Origin: Arenimonas soli
GTDB lineage: Bacteria > Pseudomonadota > Gammaproteobacteria > Xanthomonadales > Xanthomonadaceae
Reading direction: 5' to 3'
Length of the DNA: 64,000 nt
Assembly (NCBI RefSeq): GCF_014643775.1
Contig: NZ_BMKC01000001.1
Location: forward strand, 1,488,001 to 1,552,000
Position 1 is the stretch's first letter; the number at the start of each line of letters is the position of its first letter. This document shows, piece by piece, positions 50,208 to 59,206 of this stretch. Both the position numbers and the translations under genes were made by a program. The notes under the pieces are model-generated. The model was not told the DNA's origin, made no database searches, and worked only from the letters and a program-made list of their open reading frames with translations.

Positions 50208-50862
50208 CCGGCGCCTTTTCCGGCGCGGCGAAGTCGGCGATGCGCCACAGGTACAGCGCCGCCAGGGTGCGGTAAGGCCCCCAGGCTTCGCCGCGTTCGG
50301 CCAGGACCTTCGGCCGCGGCATGTCGTCGAGCTTGTCGAGCAGCTGCGCGCCCTTGCGCACGCCCAGGTCGTCGACCGGCAGCACGTCGGGCCGGCCGAG
50401 CTGGAACATCAGCATCATCTCCACCGTCCAGCGGCCGATGCCGCGCACGGCGGTCAGGCGTTCAATGATCTGGTCTTCATGCAGGCGGGCCATTTCGGTG
50501 GTCGTGGGCACTTCGCCGGCGGCCGACCGCGCGGCCAGGTCGCGCAGGGCCAGGGTCTTGTTGCCCGACACGCCGCAGGCGCGCAGGCCGGCGTCGTCGA
50601 TGCGGGCCAGCGTGTCGGCGTGCAGCCTGCGGGCGCCGATCGCCGCCTCGACGCGGCCGACGATGGTCGCCGCGGCCTTGCCCGAAAGCTGCTGGTAGAG
50701 GATGGCGCGGGCCAGGGCGTCGGTGGGGTCGAAGCGCCGGCGCCAGCGTTCGCCCACGTCCAGTGGCCCGATGCGGTCGATCCAGCGCGCCAGCTTGCGG
50801 TCGCGCCGGCGCAGGTGCGCCGCGGCGAGGTCCAGGTCGAATCCGCGGCGGTAGCGGGCCAT
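50188..50862 (-). CDS. DNA-3-methyladenine glycosylase II (AlkA type)
   Basis: 224 residues of the HhH-GPD superfamily. Removes alkylated bases from DNA. Features: AILYQQLSGKAAATIVGR, the helix-hairpin-helix AVRGIGRWTVEMML, and the catalytic Asp in LPVDDLGVRKG. It lacks the N-terminal domain of E. coli AlkA, like the short Mag1-type enzymes. Last gene of the minus-strand Gld-ABC operon, 11 bases after the DUF423 gene. Confidence 0.92.
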   Translation of the reverse strand: MARYRRGFDLDLAAAHLRRRDRKLARWIDRIGPLDVGERWRRRFDPTDALARAILYQQLSGKAAATIVGRVEAAIGARRLHADTLARIDDAGLRACGVSGNKTLALRDLAARSAAGEVPTTTEMARLHEDQIIERLTAVRGIGRWTVEMMLMFQLGRPDVLPVDDLGVRKGAQLLDKLDDMPRPKVLAERGEAWGPYRTLAALYLWRIADFAAPEKAPVKRSQD

Positions 50863-50873
50863 GGGGTCGGGGC

Positions 50874-51224
50874 TCAGCGCCGGAGCGTGTCGACGGCGAA
50901 CATCAGCCAGCTGGCGATCAGCAGCAATCCGCCGGCGGGTGCCAGCCGCGTTGGCCAGCCCAGGAAAACCGCCCCGCACAGGCTGCCGGCGAACAGCAGC
51001 AGGCCCGCCAGCATCGCGCCAGCAGCCGCCAGCCGCAGGCGGCCGCTGGCCTCGCGCACCAGCAGCTGCAGGGCCAGGCCGTGGCCGAAGGCGAACAGGG
51101 CCGCCAGGCCGGCCCGGCCGGCCGCCTCGCCTTCCAGGCCATGGCTGGCGTAAGCGCCCAGCGCCACCGCCAGGCCACAGGCCAGGGCCCCGAAGGCGGC
51201 GAACAGGCGCGGCAGGCCCGGCAT
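50874..51224 (-). CDS. DUF423 membrane protein (YgdD-like)
   Basis: 116 residues, four membrane helices. Family pattern seen: FGALACGLAVALGAYASHGL, ALFAFGHGLALQLL, FAGSLCGAVFLG and PAGGLLLIASWLMFA. Inner-membrane protein of unknown function. Its ATG shares one base with the stop of the upstream DUF4340 gene, so the two are coupled. Confidence 0.88.
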   Translation of the reverse strand: MPGLPRLFAAFGALACGLAVALGAYASHGLEGEAAGRAGLAALFAFGHGLALQLLVREASGRLRLAAAGAMLAGLLLFAGSLCGAVFLGWPTRLAPAGGLLLIASWLMFAVDTLRR

Positions 51225-52264
51225 CAGCGCGGGACCAGGTGGTCGGCGCGCGACTTGAGCAGGTTGGCCGCCTTGTGCGACGGCAGCAGGAACTTGCGTC
51301 CCTCGAAGCGACCCTGCCACGCCTGCACCTGCCCGCGCAGCCGCGCCAGGCGTTCGGCCGATGGCTCGGCGTCTTCGCCGGCCTGGTCGAACCAGGCGGT
51401 GGCGGCGTCTTCGTCCAGGTCCAGCGACAGGCGTGCCCAGGTACCGGCCTCATCCTGCCAGCTGGCGATTTCCAGGCGCAGGCCGTCCACGGTTTCGTAG
51501 ACGTGGCGCAGGCTGGCTTCGTGGCCGTCGTCCTGCGCCAGGCCGTCGAGCGCCAGTTGTTCGGGCACGGCCGCGGTGGCCGTGGCCTGGGCGTCGAGGC
51601 TGCCGCCCGCGGGCGCGCCACGCACGACGAAGGAGTCACCGTCGCGCTCCAGGCTGAAGTCGCGGCCCGAGGCCGGGCTGATGCGCACGCGTTCGGTGCG
51701 CGCCAGCGGCAGGTCCAGCAGGCGCCGGTCGAGCCAGGCCACCGGGTCGCGCGCCGGACTGAGGTCGGCGTCTATCAGCCAGGAGGCGTCTTCGCCCGCG
51801 ACCCGCACGTAGCTGCCGCCGAGCCCGGGATGGTTGCGACCCACCACCAGCCCCAGGGGGTCGCCGCCACCTTCAAAGCGCAGTTCGGCGCCCTTGGCGT
51901 CGGCCTGGCTGACGTCTTCGACGCCCAGGCGCGCGTGCAGCGCGGGCTGGTCGGTCTTGGCTTCGATGCGGCGGGCTTCGCCCAGCCGGAACAGCGCCCG
52001 GCTGATTTCGCGCTGGTTGGCCGGCCAGCCGGGGTGCTGTTCCACCTCCCAGGCCTCGTCGCGGCGCACCAGCGACACCAGCAGGCGGTCACCCGCGCCG
52101 CGCACCTCGACCCGCTGCAGGCTTTCAATGCGGGCGGCAAAACCCGGCAAGGCCTCGCCGCTACTGGCGGGCGCGACGGCGGCGCGCTGCAGCAGGGCCC
52201 AGGTGGCCAATGCCGCCAGCCCCAGGGCCACCACCGCCAGAAGCACCAGCGAGCGCGTGCGCAT
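51224..52264 (-). CDS. DUF4340 membrane-anchored protein
   Basis: 346 residues. N-terminal anchor (5-26, LVLLAVVALGLAALATWALL) and a large periplasmic domain rich in beta strands (VEVRGAGDRLLVSLVRRDEA; ARLGVEDVSQADAKGAELRF; SYVRVAGEDASWLIDADLSP). DUF4340 proteins commonly accompany Gld-type ABC systems, as here; the role is unknown, perhaps a periplasmic partner of the GldG-like subunit. Three bases after that gene. Confidence 0.85.
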   Translation of the reverse strand: MRTRSLVLLAVVALGLAALATWALLQRAAVAPASSGEALPGFAARIESLQRVEVRGAGDRLLVSLVRRDEAWEVEQHPGWPANQREISRALFRLGEARRIEAKTDQPALHARLGVEDVSQADAKGAELRFEGGGDPLGLVVGRNHPGLGGSYVRVAGEDASWLIDADLSPARDPVAWLDRRLLDLPLARTERVRISPASGRDFSLERDGDSFVVRGAPAGGSLDAQATATAAVPEQLALDGLAQDDGHEASLRHVYETVDGLRLEIASWQDEAGTWARLSLDLDEDAATAWFDQAGEDAEPSAERLARLRGQVQAWQGRFEGRKFLLPSHKAANLLKSRADHLVPR

Positions 52265-52267
52265 GGC

Positions 52268-54133
52268 TCAGGACTCCGCGGCCCGCCGGCGCGACCAGCG
52301 GCGCCAGGCGACCAGCAGGGCCACCAGCACCACCAGCGCGGGCATGCCCAGGATGTTGATCAGCTTGAGCCGGTCGCCCAGGGCGTCGATGTCGGCGTTG
52401 AGGCGGTGCTGCACTTCGCGCAGCTCCTTGCGCATGCGCAGGCGGTCTTCCTGGTAGCGCAGGATCTGTGCCTGCTGGGCCGGGCTGATCGCCTGCGCCT
52501 GTCCTTCCGCGCCGGGCTGCTGCAGGGCGCCGAGCTGCAGCTCCAGGTCGTCAAGCTGCTGCTGCAGGCGCTGTTCGGTGGCGCGGTAGCGTTCTTCGGC
52601 GCCGCGGCGGATGCGTTCGACCCGGCTGAAGGGCCGGGCGGAAGGCGCCCGCGTGCGCACGGCGATCAGGTCGGCGTTGCCGACCAGGTTGTCGACCGCG
52701 TTGAAGACGAAATCGCCGTTGTTGGCGAAGGCGTTGTAGACCGGCTGGCCCAGGAAATCGTTCACCTGCACCCAGAGCCGGTCGGTCAGCACGTCGGTGT
52801 CGGCGACGACGATCATGTTGACCGGGCCGTCGCTTTCGGCCAGGTGGCCTGGCTCGCCCACGCGGTCGGGAAACGCGGTCTTGAGCCCGCCGGTGAAGCG
52901 GGCCGCCAGCACCAGCGGTTCGGCGCCGGGCTTGAAGCCTTCGCGTAGCGAATCGGGGTCGGACACGGCCTCGCGCACGGCCACCACGTCGGCCAGGGCG
53001 GCGCGGCGCGAGGTCTGGGCCAGCGGCTCCATCGCCAGGCTCGATTCACGCGCCAGGCCCAGGGCGCCCACGGTGGAAAAGTGCAGGGTCTCGAGCTCGG
53101 CGGACACGACGTCGTCCTGGTTCAGGACCTCCGCGCCCAGGCCCAGCACGGCCAGGTGGCGCACCGGCGGACCATTCGGGTCGGGCTGCACCTGCAGGGC
53201 ATGGCGTTCGTCGAGCACCACGCGTTCCGGGTCGAAATTGATGCCCCAGGCCTGGAACAGCGGCCCCAGGTGCGAGGCCTGCGGCACCGCCGCGGACAGC
53301 GGGTCGAGCGGGTTGATGCCGCTCTGGTCGGCCTCGGCGTCCGGGTCCAGGAAGGCCAGCAGGCGGCCACCGCGCAGCACGAACTGGTCGATCGCCAGCA
53401 GGGTGTGTTCGGGCACGTCCTTGGGATGCACCAGCAGCAGCAGGTCGACGTCGTCGGCGATGTCCGCGGGCATGCCCTGGTGACGGCGCAGCTCGAACAA
53501 CTCGCGCAGCTGGCGGTCGATCACCCAGCCCGGCTCCGGGCGCCCGCTGGGGTCCATGCGCGGACCGGTGGGCAGGCCGCTGATCATCGCCACCACCGGT
53601 CGGTCGGCGCTGCCCAGCGAACTGACCAGCTTGGCCACGTCGTATTCCAGGAAGGCTTCCTTGTCGGGCTGGATGAAGGGCATCAGCGACTCGCCGTCGG
53701 TGCTGTTGCTGCCGACCAGGCCGAAATAGAGCTTGTTGCCGGTGCTGCCCAGCGGGATGGCCTGCAGCCCGTAAGCGGCGGCCTGGTCCTCGGCTTCGGA
53801 GAAGGGCTCGGGGTCGATCACTTCCAGGCTGACCCGGCCGTCCGAACGCGCGGCGATTTCCTCCAGCAGCTCGCGCACGCGGGTGGCGTAGCTGCGGAAC
53901 TGCTGCAGTTCGCCGGTGGCGTGTTCGGAGTAATACAGCTTCAGCGTGACCGGGTCCTGCACGTTCGCCAGGATGCGCAGGGTGCCGTCGGACAGGGTGT
54001 AAAGGCCTTGTTCGGTGAGGTCGACGCGGGCGCCGCGCAGGGCCAGGGTGGAAAGCGACACCAGCGCCACGAAGGCCAGCGCCAGCAGCGCCAGGGCGAA
54101 CAGGGGGGCGGAACGTCGGTTGAACATCTTCAT
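52268..54133 (-). CDS. GldG-like ABC transporter auxiliary protein
   Basis: 621 residues from ATG 54133 (ATG 54127 also possible). An N-terminal membrane helix (LFALALLALAFVALVSLSTL), a long periplasmic ABC_transp_aux region (VDLTEQGLYTLSDGTLRILA; PVTLKLYYSE; VSLEVIDPEPFSEAEDQAAA; DDVDLLLLVHPKDVPEHTLL), a coiled coil (about 530-590) and a C-terminal membrane helix. Works with the permease and ATPase encoded just upstream. In Bacteroidetes, relatives belong to gliding; in Proteobacteria the substrate is unknown. Confidence 0.9.
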   Translation of the reverse strand: MKMFNRRSAPLFALALLALAFVALVSLSTLALRGARVDLTEQGLYTLSDGTLRILANVQDPVTLKLYYSEHATGELQQFRSYATRVRELLEEIAARSDGRVSLEVIDPEPFSEAEDQAAAYGLQAIPLGSTGNKLYFGLVGSNSTDGESLMPFIQPDKEAFLEYDVAKLVSSLGSADRPVVAMISGLPTGPRMDPSGRPEPGWVIDRQLRELFELRRHQGMPADIADDVDLLLLVHPKDVPEHTLLAIDQFVLRGGRLLAFLDPDAEADQSGINPLDPLSAAVPQASHLGPLFQAWGINFDPERVVLDERHALQVQPDPNGPPVRHLAVLGLGAEVLNQDDVVSAELETLHFSTVGALGLARESSLAMEPLAQTSRRAALADVVAVREAVSDPDSLREGFKPGAEPLVLAARFTGGLKTAFPDRVGEPGHLAESDGPVNMIVVADTDVLTDRLWVQVNDFLGQPVYNAFANNGDFVFNAVDNLVGNADLIAVRTRAPSARPFSRVERIRRGAEERYRATEQRLQQQLDDLELQLGALQQPGAEGQAQAISPAQQAQILRYQEDRLRMRKELREVQHRLNADIDALGDRLKLINILGMPALVVLVALLVAWRRWSRRRAAES

Positions 54134-54138
54134 GGCGT

Positions 54139-54873
54139 TCAGTCGGCCTTCTTCATGTCGATCACCAGCACCGTCGCCCACAGCCAGGCGGCGATGCACA
54201 GCACGAAGAACACCACGTCGCGCAGGTCGAGCACGCCGCGGGTGATGGCCTGGAAGTGGGTGAGGAAACTAAGGCCGGCGAAGGCGTCCACCAGCGGCTG
54301 CGGCGCCCAGCCGCGCACCATGTCCAGCGCCATCGGGAAGCCCGCCAGCAGGAACAGCAGGCACACCACCACGGTGAGGATGAAGGCCACCACCTGGCTG
54401 CGTGTGGCCGCGGAAAGCGCCCCGCCCACGGCCAGGAAGGCGCCGGCCATCAGCCAGCTGCCCAGGTAGCTGGCGACGATGAGGCCATGGTCGGGTTCGC
54501 CCAGCCAGGCCACGGTGACCCACATCGGGAAGGTCAGCGCCAGCGCCAGGCCCAGGAAGGCCCAGGCCGCCAGGAACTTGCCCAGCACCGCCTGCCAGAC
54601 CGTCAGCGGCAGGGTCAGCAGCAGCTCCAGGGTGCCAGCCTTTCGTTCTTCGGCCCACAGTCGCATGGCCACCGCCGGCGCCAGCAGCAGGTACAGCCAG
54701 GGATGGAAACTGAAGAAGGCCTGCAGGTCGGCCTGCCCGGTTTCGTAGAAATTGCCCAGGTAGAAGCTGAAGGCCCCCGACAGCACCAGGAAGATGACCA
54801 GGAACACCGCCGCCAGCGGCGTGGCGAAATAGGCGCCGAACTCGCGGCGCAGCACCGGCCAGACGCCGCTCAT
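54139..54873 (-). CDS. ABC-2 type permease (GldF-like)
   Basis: 244 residues, six membrane helices. Near the N-terminus VLRREFGAYFATPLAAVFLV is the standard ABC-2 start; the conserved loop RLWAEERKAGTLELLLTLPL couples to the ATPase. Overlaps the ATPase gene as ATGA and lies five bases before the GldG-like gene. Confidence 0.92.
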   Translation of the reverse strand: MSGVWPVLRREFGAYFATPLAAVFLVIFLVLSGAFSFYLGNFYETGQADLQAFFSFHPWLYLLLAPAVAMRLWAEERKAGTLELLLTLPLTVWQAVLGKFLAAWAFLGLALALTFPMWVTVAWLGEPDHGLIVASYLGSWLMAGAFLAVGGALSAATRSQVVAFILTVVVCLLFLLAGFPMALDMVRGWAPQPLVDAFAGLSFLTHFQAITRGVLDLRDVVFFVLCIAAWLWATVLVIDMKKAD

Positions 54874-55799
54874 GCCTGCTCCTCCTGGGTGGTGATGCGA
54901 CGGAAGACTTCGTCCAGGCGCCCCCGTTCGGTCTGCAGGCCGCTGTGCTCGACGCCGCGCTGGCGCAGGCGTTCAGCCACCGCATCGGTGGACACCGGCC
55001 GGCCCTGCGGGAAGACATAGAGCCGGCCGTCGCTGCTTTCCTGGTGGAAGCCGCTGACGCCCGGCATGCCGTCGAGCGCCGCGCGCGCGGCGATGCTGTC
55101 GGCCGCCAGCAGCGACACCGCACCCTGGTAGCGCGACCGCGCCAGCAGTTCGGCCGGCGTGGCGTCGGCCAGCACCTTGCCGCGGGCGACGACCATCGCG
55201 CGGCTGCACACCGCCTCGACTTCCTCGAGGATGTGGGTGGACAGCAGCACCGTGCGGTCGCGGGCGAGTTCGCGGATGAGGCTGCGCACTTCGTGCTTCT
55301 GGTTGGGGTCCAGGCCGTCGGTGGGTTCGTCCAGCACCAGGGCCGGCGGGTCGTGCAGGATCGCGGCGGCCAGGCCGACGCGACGCTTGAAGCCCTTGGA
55401 CAGGGTGTCGATGGGCTGGTGCAGCACGCCCTGCAGGGCCAGGCGACCGATGACCGCATCGAGGCGGCTGCGGCGGACGTCGCCGCGCAGCCCGCGCACG
55501 TCGGCGATGAAGCCCAGGAACGCCAGCGGGCCCATCTCGCCGTAGCCCGGTGCCCCTTCGGGCAGGTAGCCCAGCGCCCGGCGCGCGGCCATCGGCGCCG
55601 TCTGCACGTCGTGGCCACAGACGCGGGCGGTACCGGCGCTGGGCGCCAGGAACCCCGCGATCATCTTCATGGTGGTGGACTTGCCGGCCCCGTTGGGGCC
55701 CAGGAATCCCAGCACTTCGCCGGGTTCGACCTTGAAACTGATGCCGTCCACGGCCAGCAGGCGGCCGTAGCGTTTGTGCAGGGCATTGGCTTCGATCAT
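54870..55799 (-). CDS. ABC transporter ATPase (GldA-like)
   Basis: 309 residues. Walker A GPNGAGKSTTMK, Q-loop region GYLPEG, signature LSKGFKRRVGLA, Walker B LVLDEPTDGLDP, and the switch His in LLSTHILEE. The C-terminal 80 residues form the usual extension of this class. Drives the ABC-2 permease. First gene of the six-gene minus-strand operon (ATPase, permease, GldG-like, DUF4340, DUF423, glycosylase). Confidence 0.93.
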   Translation of the reverse strand: MIEANALHKRYGRLLAVDGISFKVEPGEVLGFLGPNGAGKSTTMKMIAGFLAPSAGTARVCGHDVQTAPMAARRALGYLPEGAPGYGEMGPLAFLGFIADVRGLRGDVRRSRLDAVIGRLALQGVLHQPIDTLSKGFKRRVGLAAAILHDPPALVLDEPTDGLDPNQKHEVRSLIRELARDRTVLLSTHILEEVEAVCSRAMVVARGKVLADATPAELLARSRYQGAVSLLAADSIAARAALDGMPGVSGFHQESSDGRLYVFPQGRPVSTDAVAERLRQRGVEHSGLQTERGRLDEVFRRITTQEEQA

Positions 55800-55831
55800 C
55801 GGGTCTGGGTTCTCGTTGTCTCCACAAACGA

Positions 55832-55857
55832 CAGGGCGGGCCATCTGGCCCGCCCTG
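55832..55857 (-). terminator. Terminator after the SRPBCC-GyrI gene
   Basis: 11-bp perfect stem CAGGGCGGGCC / GGCCCGCCCTG with a four-base loop, nine bases beyond the stop at 55867. On the minus strand it is followed by TCGTTTGT, a weak U run. It lies between that gene and the ABC operon, so the operon's promoter should be near 55800-55866. Confidence 0.7.
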
Positions 55858-55866
55858 CGTGTTTCA

Positions 55867-57258
55867 TTACTCGGCGGACTCGGTTTCTTCCGCGTCGGCC
55901 GGGGCGTCTTCTTCCCCGGCGTCGCCCTCTTCGCCCGGCGGCGGGCTGCCTTTGCCCTCCGCGACCGGCTCGGGCACCAGCTGCACCGCGGCACCCGGCA
56001 TCTCATTGCCGACCTTCACCGGCCAGTAGGCCTGGAATTCGGCGGTGTCGGACAGCATGTCCTCGATCTTGATGCGGTAGTCCTCGTAGGGACGGTCGGC
56101 GGTTTCGGCGCCGCGCACCATCGCCCAGGCACGGATCAGGTCGCGCACGCGCGGCAGCGCCGGCGCCGGACCCACGTAGGTGGTGGTGACCGCGCGATGG
56201 GCCGGGACCTGCAGGTAAACCACCGGGTTGGCGGTGTTGTTGCGGCCGGGCTTGATCTCGATGTCCAGCACTTCGGGCATGGCGCCGGCGTCGAACGGGT
56301 CGTCGAGCTGCACGCGCTCCTGGGAGATCTTGGCGATGCGCTCCTCGGCGTCGGCGCCCTCGGCGGCGGCCCCGTTGCCTTCGGCAGCCTCTTCGCCGTC
56401 GGCAGCGGCGACGTCATCGCCTTCTTCGCTGGCGTCTTGCTCGCCGGCCGGGCCGGAGCCTTCCGGGCGGACCGGCATCACCACGTCGAAGCCGTAGGCG
56501 TCGGAGCCGAACTCGTTGGTGACGATGCGCAGCGGGCCGGCGGACTCGAGCTCGTTTTCTTCCATGACCTGCTCGATCCACTTGAGCTGGTTGGTCATGG
56601 CCACGGCGATGTCGTCGTTGGCGCGCTTGGCCGTGGCGGTGGCCGACAGCACGTTCTGCGCCGGCAGGTCGACGAAGGCGAACTCGGCGTCGTGCTGGCT
56701 GTAGTCGAAGCGCGGGATCGTGGCGATCAGGTTGCTGAACTTGCCCAGGCCGAGCTTCATGTCTTCGCCGACGTTGTCGGTGACGTACAGGCCGGCGTAA
56801 CGACCGATCAGGTCGTAGCCATAGTCGACGTCGAAGGTCTGGGTGATCTTGACGTTCTGCTTGCGCTGGCCGGTGCGCTCGAAGTCGAAGGTCATGGTCT
56901 TGTTGGAGCCGCGACCCGGGGTGTCGAGGGCATAGACGATCTTGCGGCCCGGCTCGAACTCGACCAGTTCCCAGCTGCCCTCGCCGACCGTGGCGTCGTT
57001 GGAGTGGAAGGACAGCTTGGCGCCGACGCCCGATTCGGGGCCGGTAATGTCCAGCTTCATGCGCGGGTCGTGGTTGACCAGGGCGTTCCAGTCAGCAAAA
57101 CGGGTGTAGCTGGACAGGATGTCGTTCACGGTCGACATCGGACGGTTGGTCTCCACGGAGTGGGACACCGTGCGCGTCGCCGGCAGGAACAATGCGATCA
57201 CGACGAACAGCGCGGCGACGATCAGCAGGGAAATAAGCCACTCGATAACTCGGGTCAT
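55867..57258 (-). CDS. Membrane-anchored SRPBCC + GyrI-like fusion protein
   Basis: 463 residues. One N-terminal helix (7-27, WLISLLIVAALFVVIALFLP), then an SRPBCC (polyketide cyclase-like) ligand domain (VNDILSSYTRFADWNALVNH; GEGSWELVEFEPGRKIVYAL; TMTFDFERTGQRKQNVKITQ). A GyrI/effector-binding-like part follows (about 200-420: ANDDIAVAMTNQLKWIEQVM; VYLQVPAHRAVTTTYVGPAP). It is interrupted by an acidic insert (about 270-305, EEGDDVAAADGEEAAEGNG) and ends in a second acidic tail. Both domains bind small hydrophobic ligands in known families. Downstream of a two-component pair; ligand unknown. Confidence 0.8.
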   Translation of the reverse strand: MTRVIEWLISLLIVAALFVVIALFLPATRTVSHSVETNRPMSTVNDILSSYTRFADWNALVNHDPRMKLDITGPESGVGAKLSFHSNDATVGEGSWELVEFEPGRKIVYALDTPGRGSNKTMTFDFERTGQRKQNVKITQTFDVDYGYDLIGRYAGLYVTDNVGEDMKLGLGKFSNLIATIPRFDYSQHDAEFAFVDLPAQNVLSATATAKRANDDIAVAMTNQLKWIEQVMEENELESAGPLRIVTNEFGSDAYGFDVVMPVRPEGSGPAGEQDASEEGDDVAAADGEEAAEGNGAAAEGADAEERIAKISQERVQLDDPFDAGAMPEVLDIEIKPGRNNTANPVVYLQVPAHRAVTTTYVGPAPALPRVRDLIRAWAMVRGAETADRPYEDYRIKIEDMLSDTAEFQAYWPVKVGNEMPGAAVQLVPEPVAEGKGSPPPGEEGDAGEEDAPADAEETESAE

Positions 57259-57337
57259 TCGGGAATTCTCCAGGAACGGCCCCCAGCCGGAAGACGTGCC
57301 CGGCCGCAGGAACGGGAGAGGATATCAGGTCAGGACG

Positions 57338-57356
57338 GCCCCCGGCAGGGGGTTTT
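57338..57356 (+). terminator. Plus-strand terminator-like hairpin
   Basis: CCCCC-GGCA-GGGGG followed by TTTT reads as a short intrinsic terminator only on the plus strand, although both flanking genes are on the minus strand. It lies in the 140-base gap between the response regulator and the SRPBCC gene. The same gap also has the 16-base palindrome GGCCGCCGCGGCGGCC (57374-57389). It might stop antisense transcription, or be chance in GC-rich DNA. Confidence 0.35.
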
Positions 57357-57398
57357 CGTTACGGGCGCGACAAGGCCGCCGCGGCGGCCCGTGCCGGC

Positions 57399-58040
57399 CT
57401 ACACCAGCTTGAGTTCGAAGGCCTTGAGCACAGCGCGGGTGCGGTCGCGCACGCCCAGCTTGGACAGGATGTTGGAGACGTGGTTCTTCACGGTGCCCTC
57501 GGCCACGCCCAGCGAGTTGGCGATTTCCTTGTTGGAGAAACCACCGGCCATCAGCCTCAGGATCTCGGTTTCCCGATCGGTGAGCGGATCGGGCTGGTCG
57601 AGGCTGACGAACTCGTTCTGCAGGCCTTCCAGGCCGGACAGCAGGCGCTGGGTGACCGCCGGCTGAACCAGAGAGCCGCCATCCGCCACCGTCTGGATGG
57701 CCGATACCAGCTGGTCGAGCGACACGTCCTTGAGCAGGTAGCCGCGGGCACCGGCGCGGATGCCGGCCAGCACCAGCTGGTCGTCGTCGAAGGTGGTCAG
57801 GATGATCGTCGGTGGCAGTTCGCCCTTGGCGCCCAGGGCCTGCAGGGCCTCCAGGCCCGACATCACCGGCATGCGCATGTCCATCAGCACGACGTCGGGC
57901 TTGATTTCGGGAATCAGCTCCACCGCCTGGCGGCCGTCGCCGGCCTCGGCCACGACTTCGATGTTGTCGGCCAGTTCAAGCAGGGACTTCACGCCCTGGC
58001 GCACCAGGGTCTGGTCGTCGACTAGGCACACGCGGATCAT
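57399..58040 (-). CDS. NarL/LuxR-family response regulator
   Basis: 213 residues. Receiver domain with D8/D9, phospho-acceptor D54 (VVLMDMRMP) and K104 (YLLKDV); LuxR-type helix-turn-helix from about 147 (LTDRETEILRLMAGGFSNKE, then EGTVKNHVSNILSKLGVRDR). Controls transcription on phosphorylation by the overlapping sensor kinase gene (ATGA). Targets are unknown; the SRPBCC gene 140 bases downstream is a candidate. Confidence 0.95.
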   Translation of the reverse strand: MIRVCLVDDQTLVRQGVKSLLELADNIEVVAEAGDGRQAVELIPEIKPDVVLMDMRMPVMSGLEALQALGAKGELPPTIILTTFDDDQLVLAGIRAGARGYLLKDVSLDQLVSAIQTVADGGSLVQPAVTQRLLSGLEGLQNEFVSLDQPDPLTDRETEILRLMAGGFSNKEIANSLGVAEGTVKNHVSNILSKLGVRDRTRAVLKAFELKLV

Positions 58041-59206
58041 GCGGGTTTCTCCAGGGGAAGTCGGATGTCGAGCGCGAACCCCTTGCCGCGCCCGGTGATG
58101 ATATCCACCTGGCCGCCGCAGCTGGCCAGGCGCTCGCGCATGCCGCGCAGGCCGTTGCCCGGCGCCAGCGTTTCGGCGCCGGTTCCGTCGTCCCGGGCCT
58201 GGATGCGCAGCCCGCGGGCGTCGCGGCTAAGGGTAAGCCAAAGCGTGGACGCGCCGGCATGGCGCACGGCGTTGGTGATGATTTCCTGGGCGCAGCGCAG
58301 CATGACGTGCGCGTATTCGGGATCCTCGACCAGCAGCGGGTCGGGCATGTCCAGCCGGATGTCCAGGGCCGGCACGCCTTCGGCCAGGGTGCGCACGGCG
58401 CCGCTGAGGTCGACGGCGCCGTCGTGGCGCATCTCGTTCACCGCCTCGCGCACGTCGGTGAGCAGCAGCTTGGCCAGGGTGTGGCTCTGGCGCACGTGTT
58501 CCTGGGCCTTGCCTACGGTCAGGTGGCCGGCCACTTCCAGGTTCAGGCTCAGGGCGGTCAGGTGATGGCCCAGCAGGTCGTGCAGTTCGCGGGAGATGCG
58601 CACGCGTTCGCTCATGCGCGAGCTTTCGGCCAGCAGGGCCCGGGTGGCGCGCAGTTCGGCGTTCAGGCGGCGCTGCTCTTCGCGGGCCTGGGCCTGCTGC
58701 ATGGCGATCAGGCCGATCACCATGGCGAAGCTGGAATAGCCGACATAAGTAAGCGCCTGCATCACCGCCAGACCCGGCGTGTAGCCCTCCATGCGGCTGA
58801 ACACGGGGATCAGCGCCGCGTGCTGGAGCATCAACCAGACCACGCCCACCTTGATGTTCACCAGCCAGGGGATGACGCCGGCGATGATCATCATCAGGAT
58901 CGCGCCCATGCCGGTGCCGGTTTCGGCGCTTACCAGGATGGCCGAGAGCGTCAGCGCCGCCAGCAGCAGCAGGTCGCCCAGCCGCTGCTGGCGGAAACCC
59001 AGGGAATGGGTGACTTTCCAGTAGATCAGGCCGAAGGCCAGGTAGGCCGACACCGCCACCGCGGCGCGCGGGGCCGGGCCCTGGGCAGCATCGCCGTCGT
59101 CGGCGCCCAGGTACCAGGTGAACACCACCAGCGGAATGCCCAGCACGAACCAGGTGAACAGGCCGGCGTAGCGCAGCAGCTGGGTATGGGTGAGTCGGTT
59201 CAGCAT
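58037..59206 (-). CDS. Sensor histidine kinase (HisKA_3 type, membrane-bound)
   Basis: 389 residues. About six membrane helices in the first 170 residues with no large periplasmic domain, so it probably senses the membrane or an internal signal. Phospho-acceptor H209 in RISRELHDLLGHHLTAL, then a HATPase with ITNAVRHAGA, DDGTG and NGLRGMRERL. The layout resembles DesK/LiaS-like intramembrane-sensing kinases. Cotranscribed with the regulator. Confidence 0.93.
   Translation of the reverse strand: MLNRLTHTQLLRYAGLFTWFVLGIPLVVFTWYLGADDGDAAQGPAPRAAVAVSAYLAFGLIYWKVTHSLGFRQQRLGDLLLLAALTLSAILVSAETGTGMGAILMMIIAGVIPWLVNIKVGVVWLMLQHAALIPVFSRMEGYTPGLAVMQALTYVGYSSFAMVIGLIAMQQAQAREEQRRLNAELRATRALLAESSRMSERVRISRELHDLLGHHLTALSLNLEVAGHLTVGKAQEHVRQSHTLAKLLLTDVREAVNEMRHDGAVDLSGAVRTLAEGVPALDIRLDMPDPLLVEDPEYAHVMLRCAQEIITNAVRHAGASTLWLTLSRDARGLRIQARDDGTGAETLAPGNGLRGMRERLASCGGQVDIITGRGKGFALDIRLPLEKPA

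Noticed and set aside
57374-57389. 16-base palindrome GGCCGCCGCGGCGGCC as an operator
   Set aside because: All-GC palindromes arise easily at this base composition, and no second copy or promoter is aligned with it.
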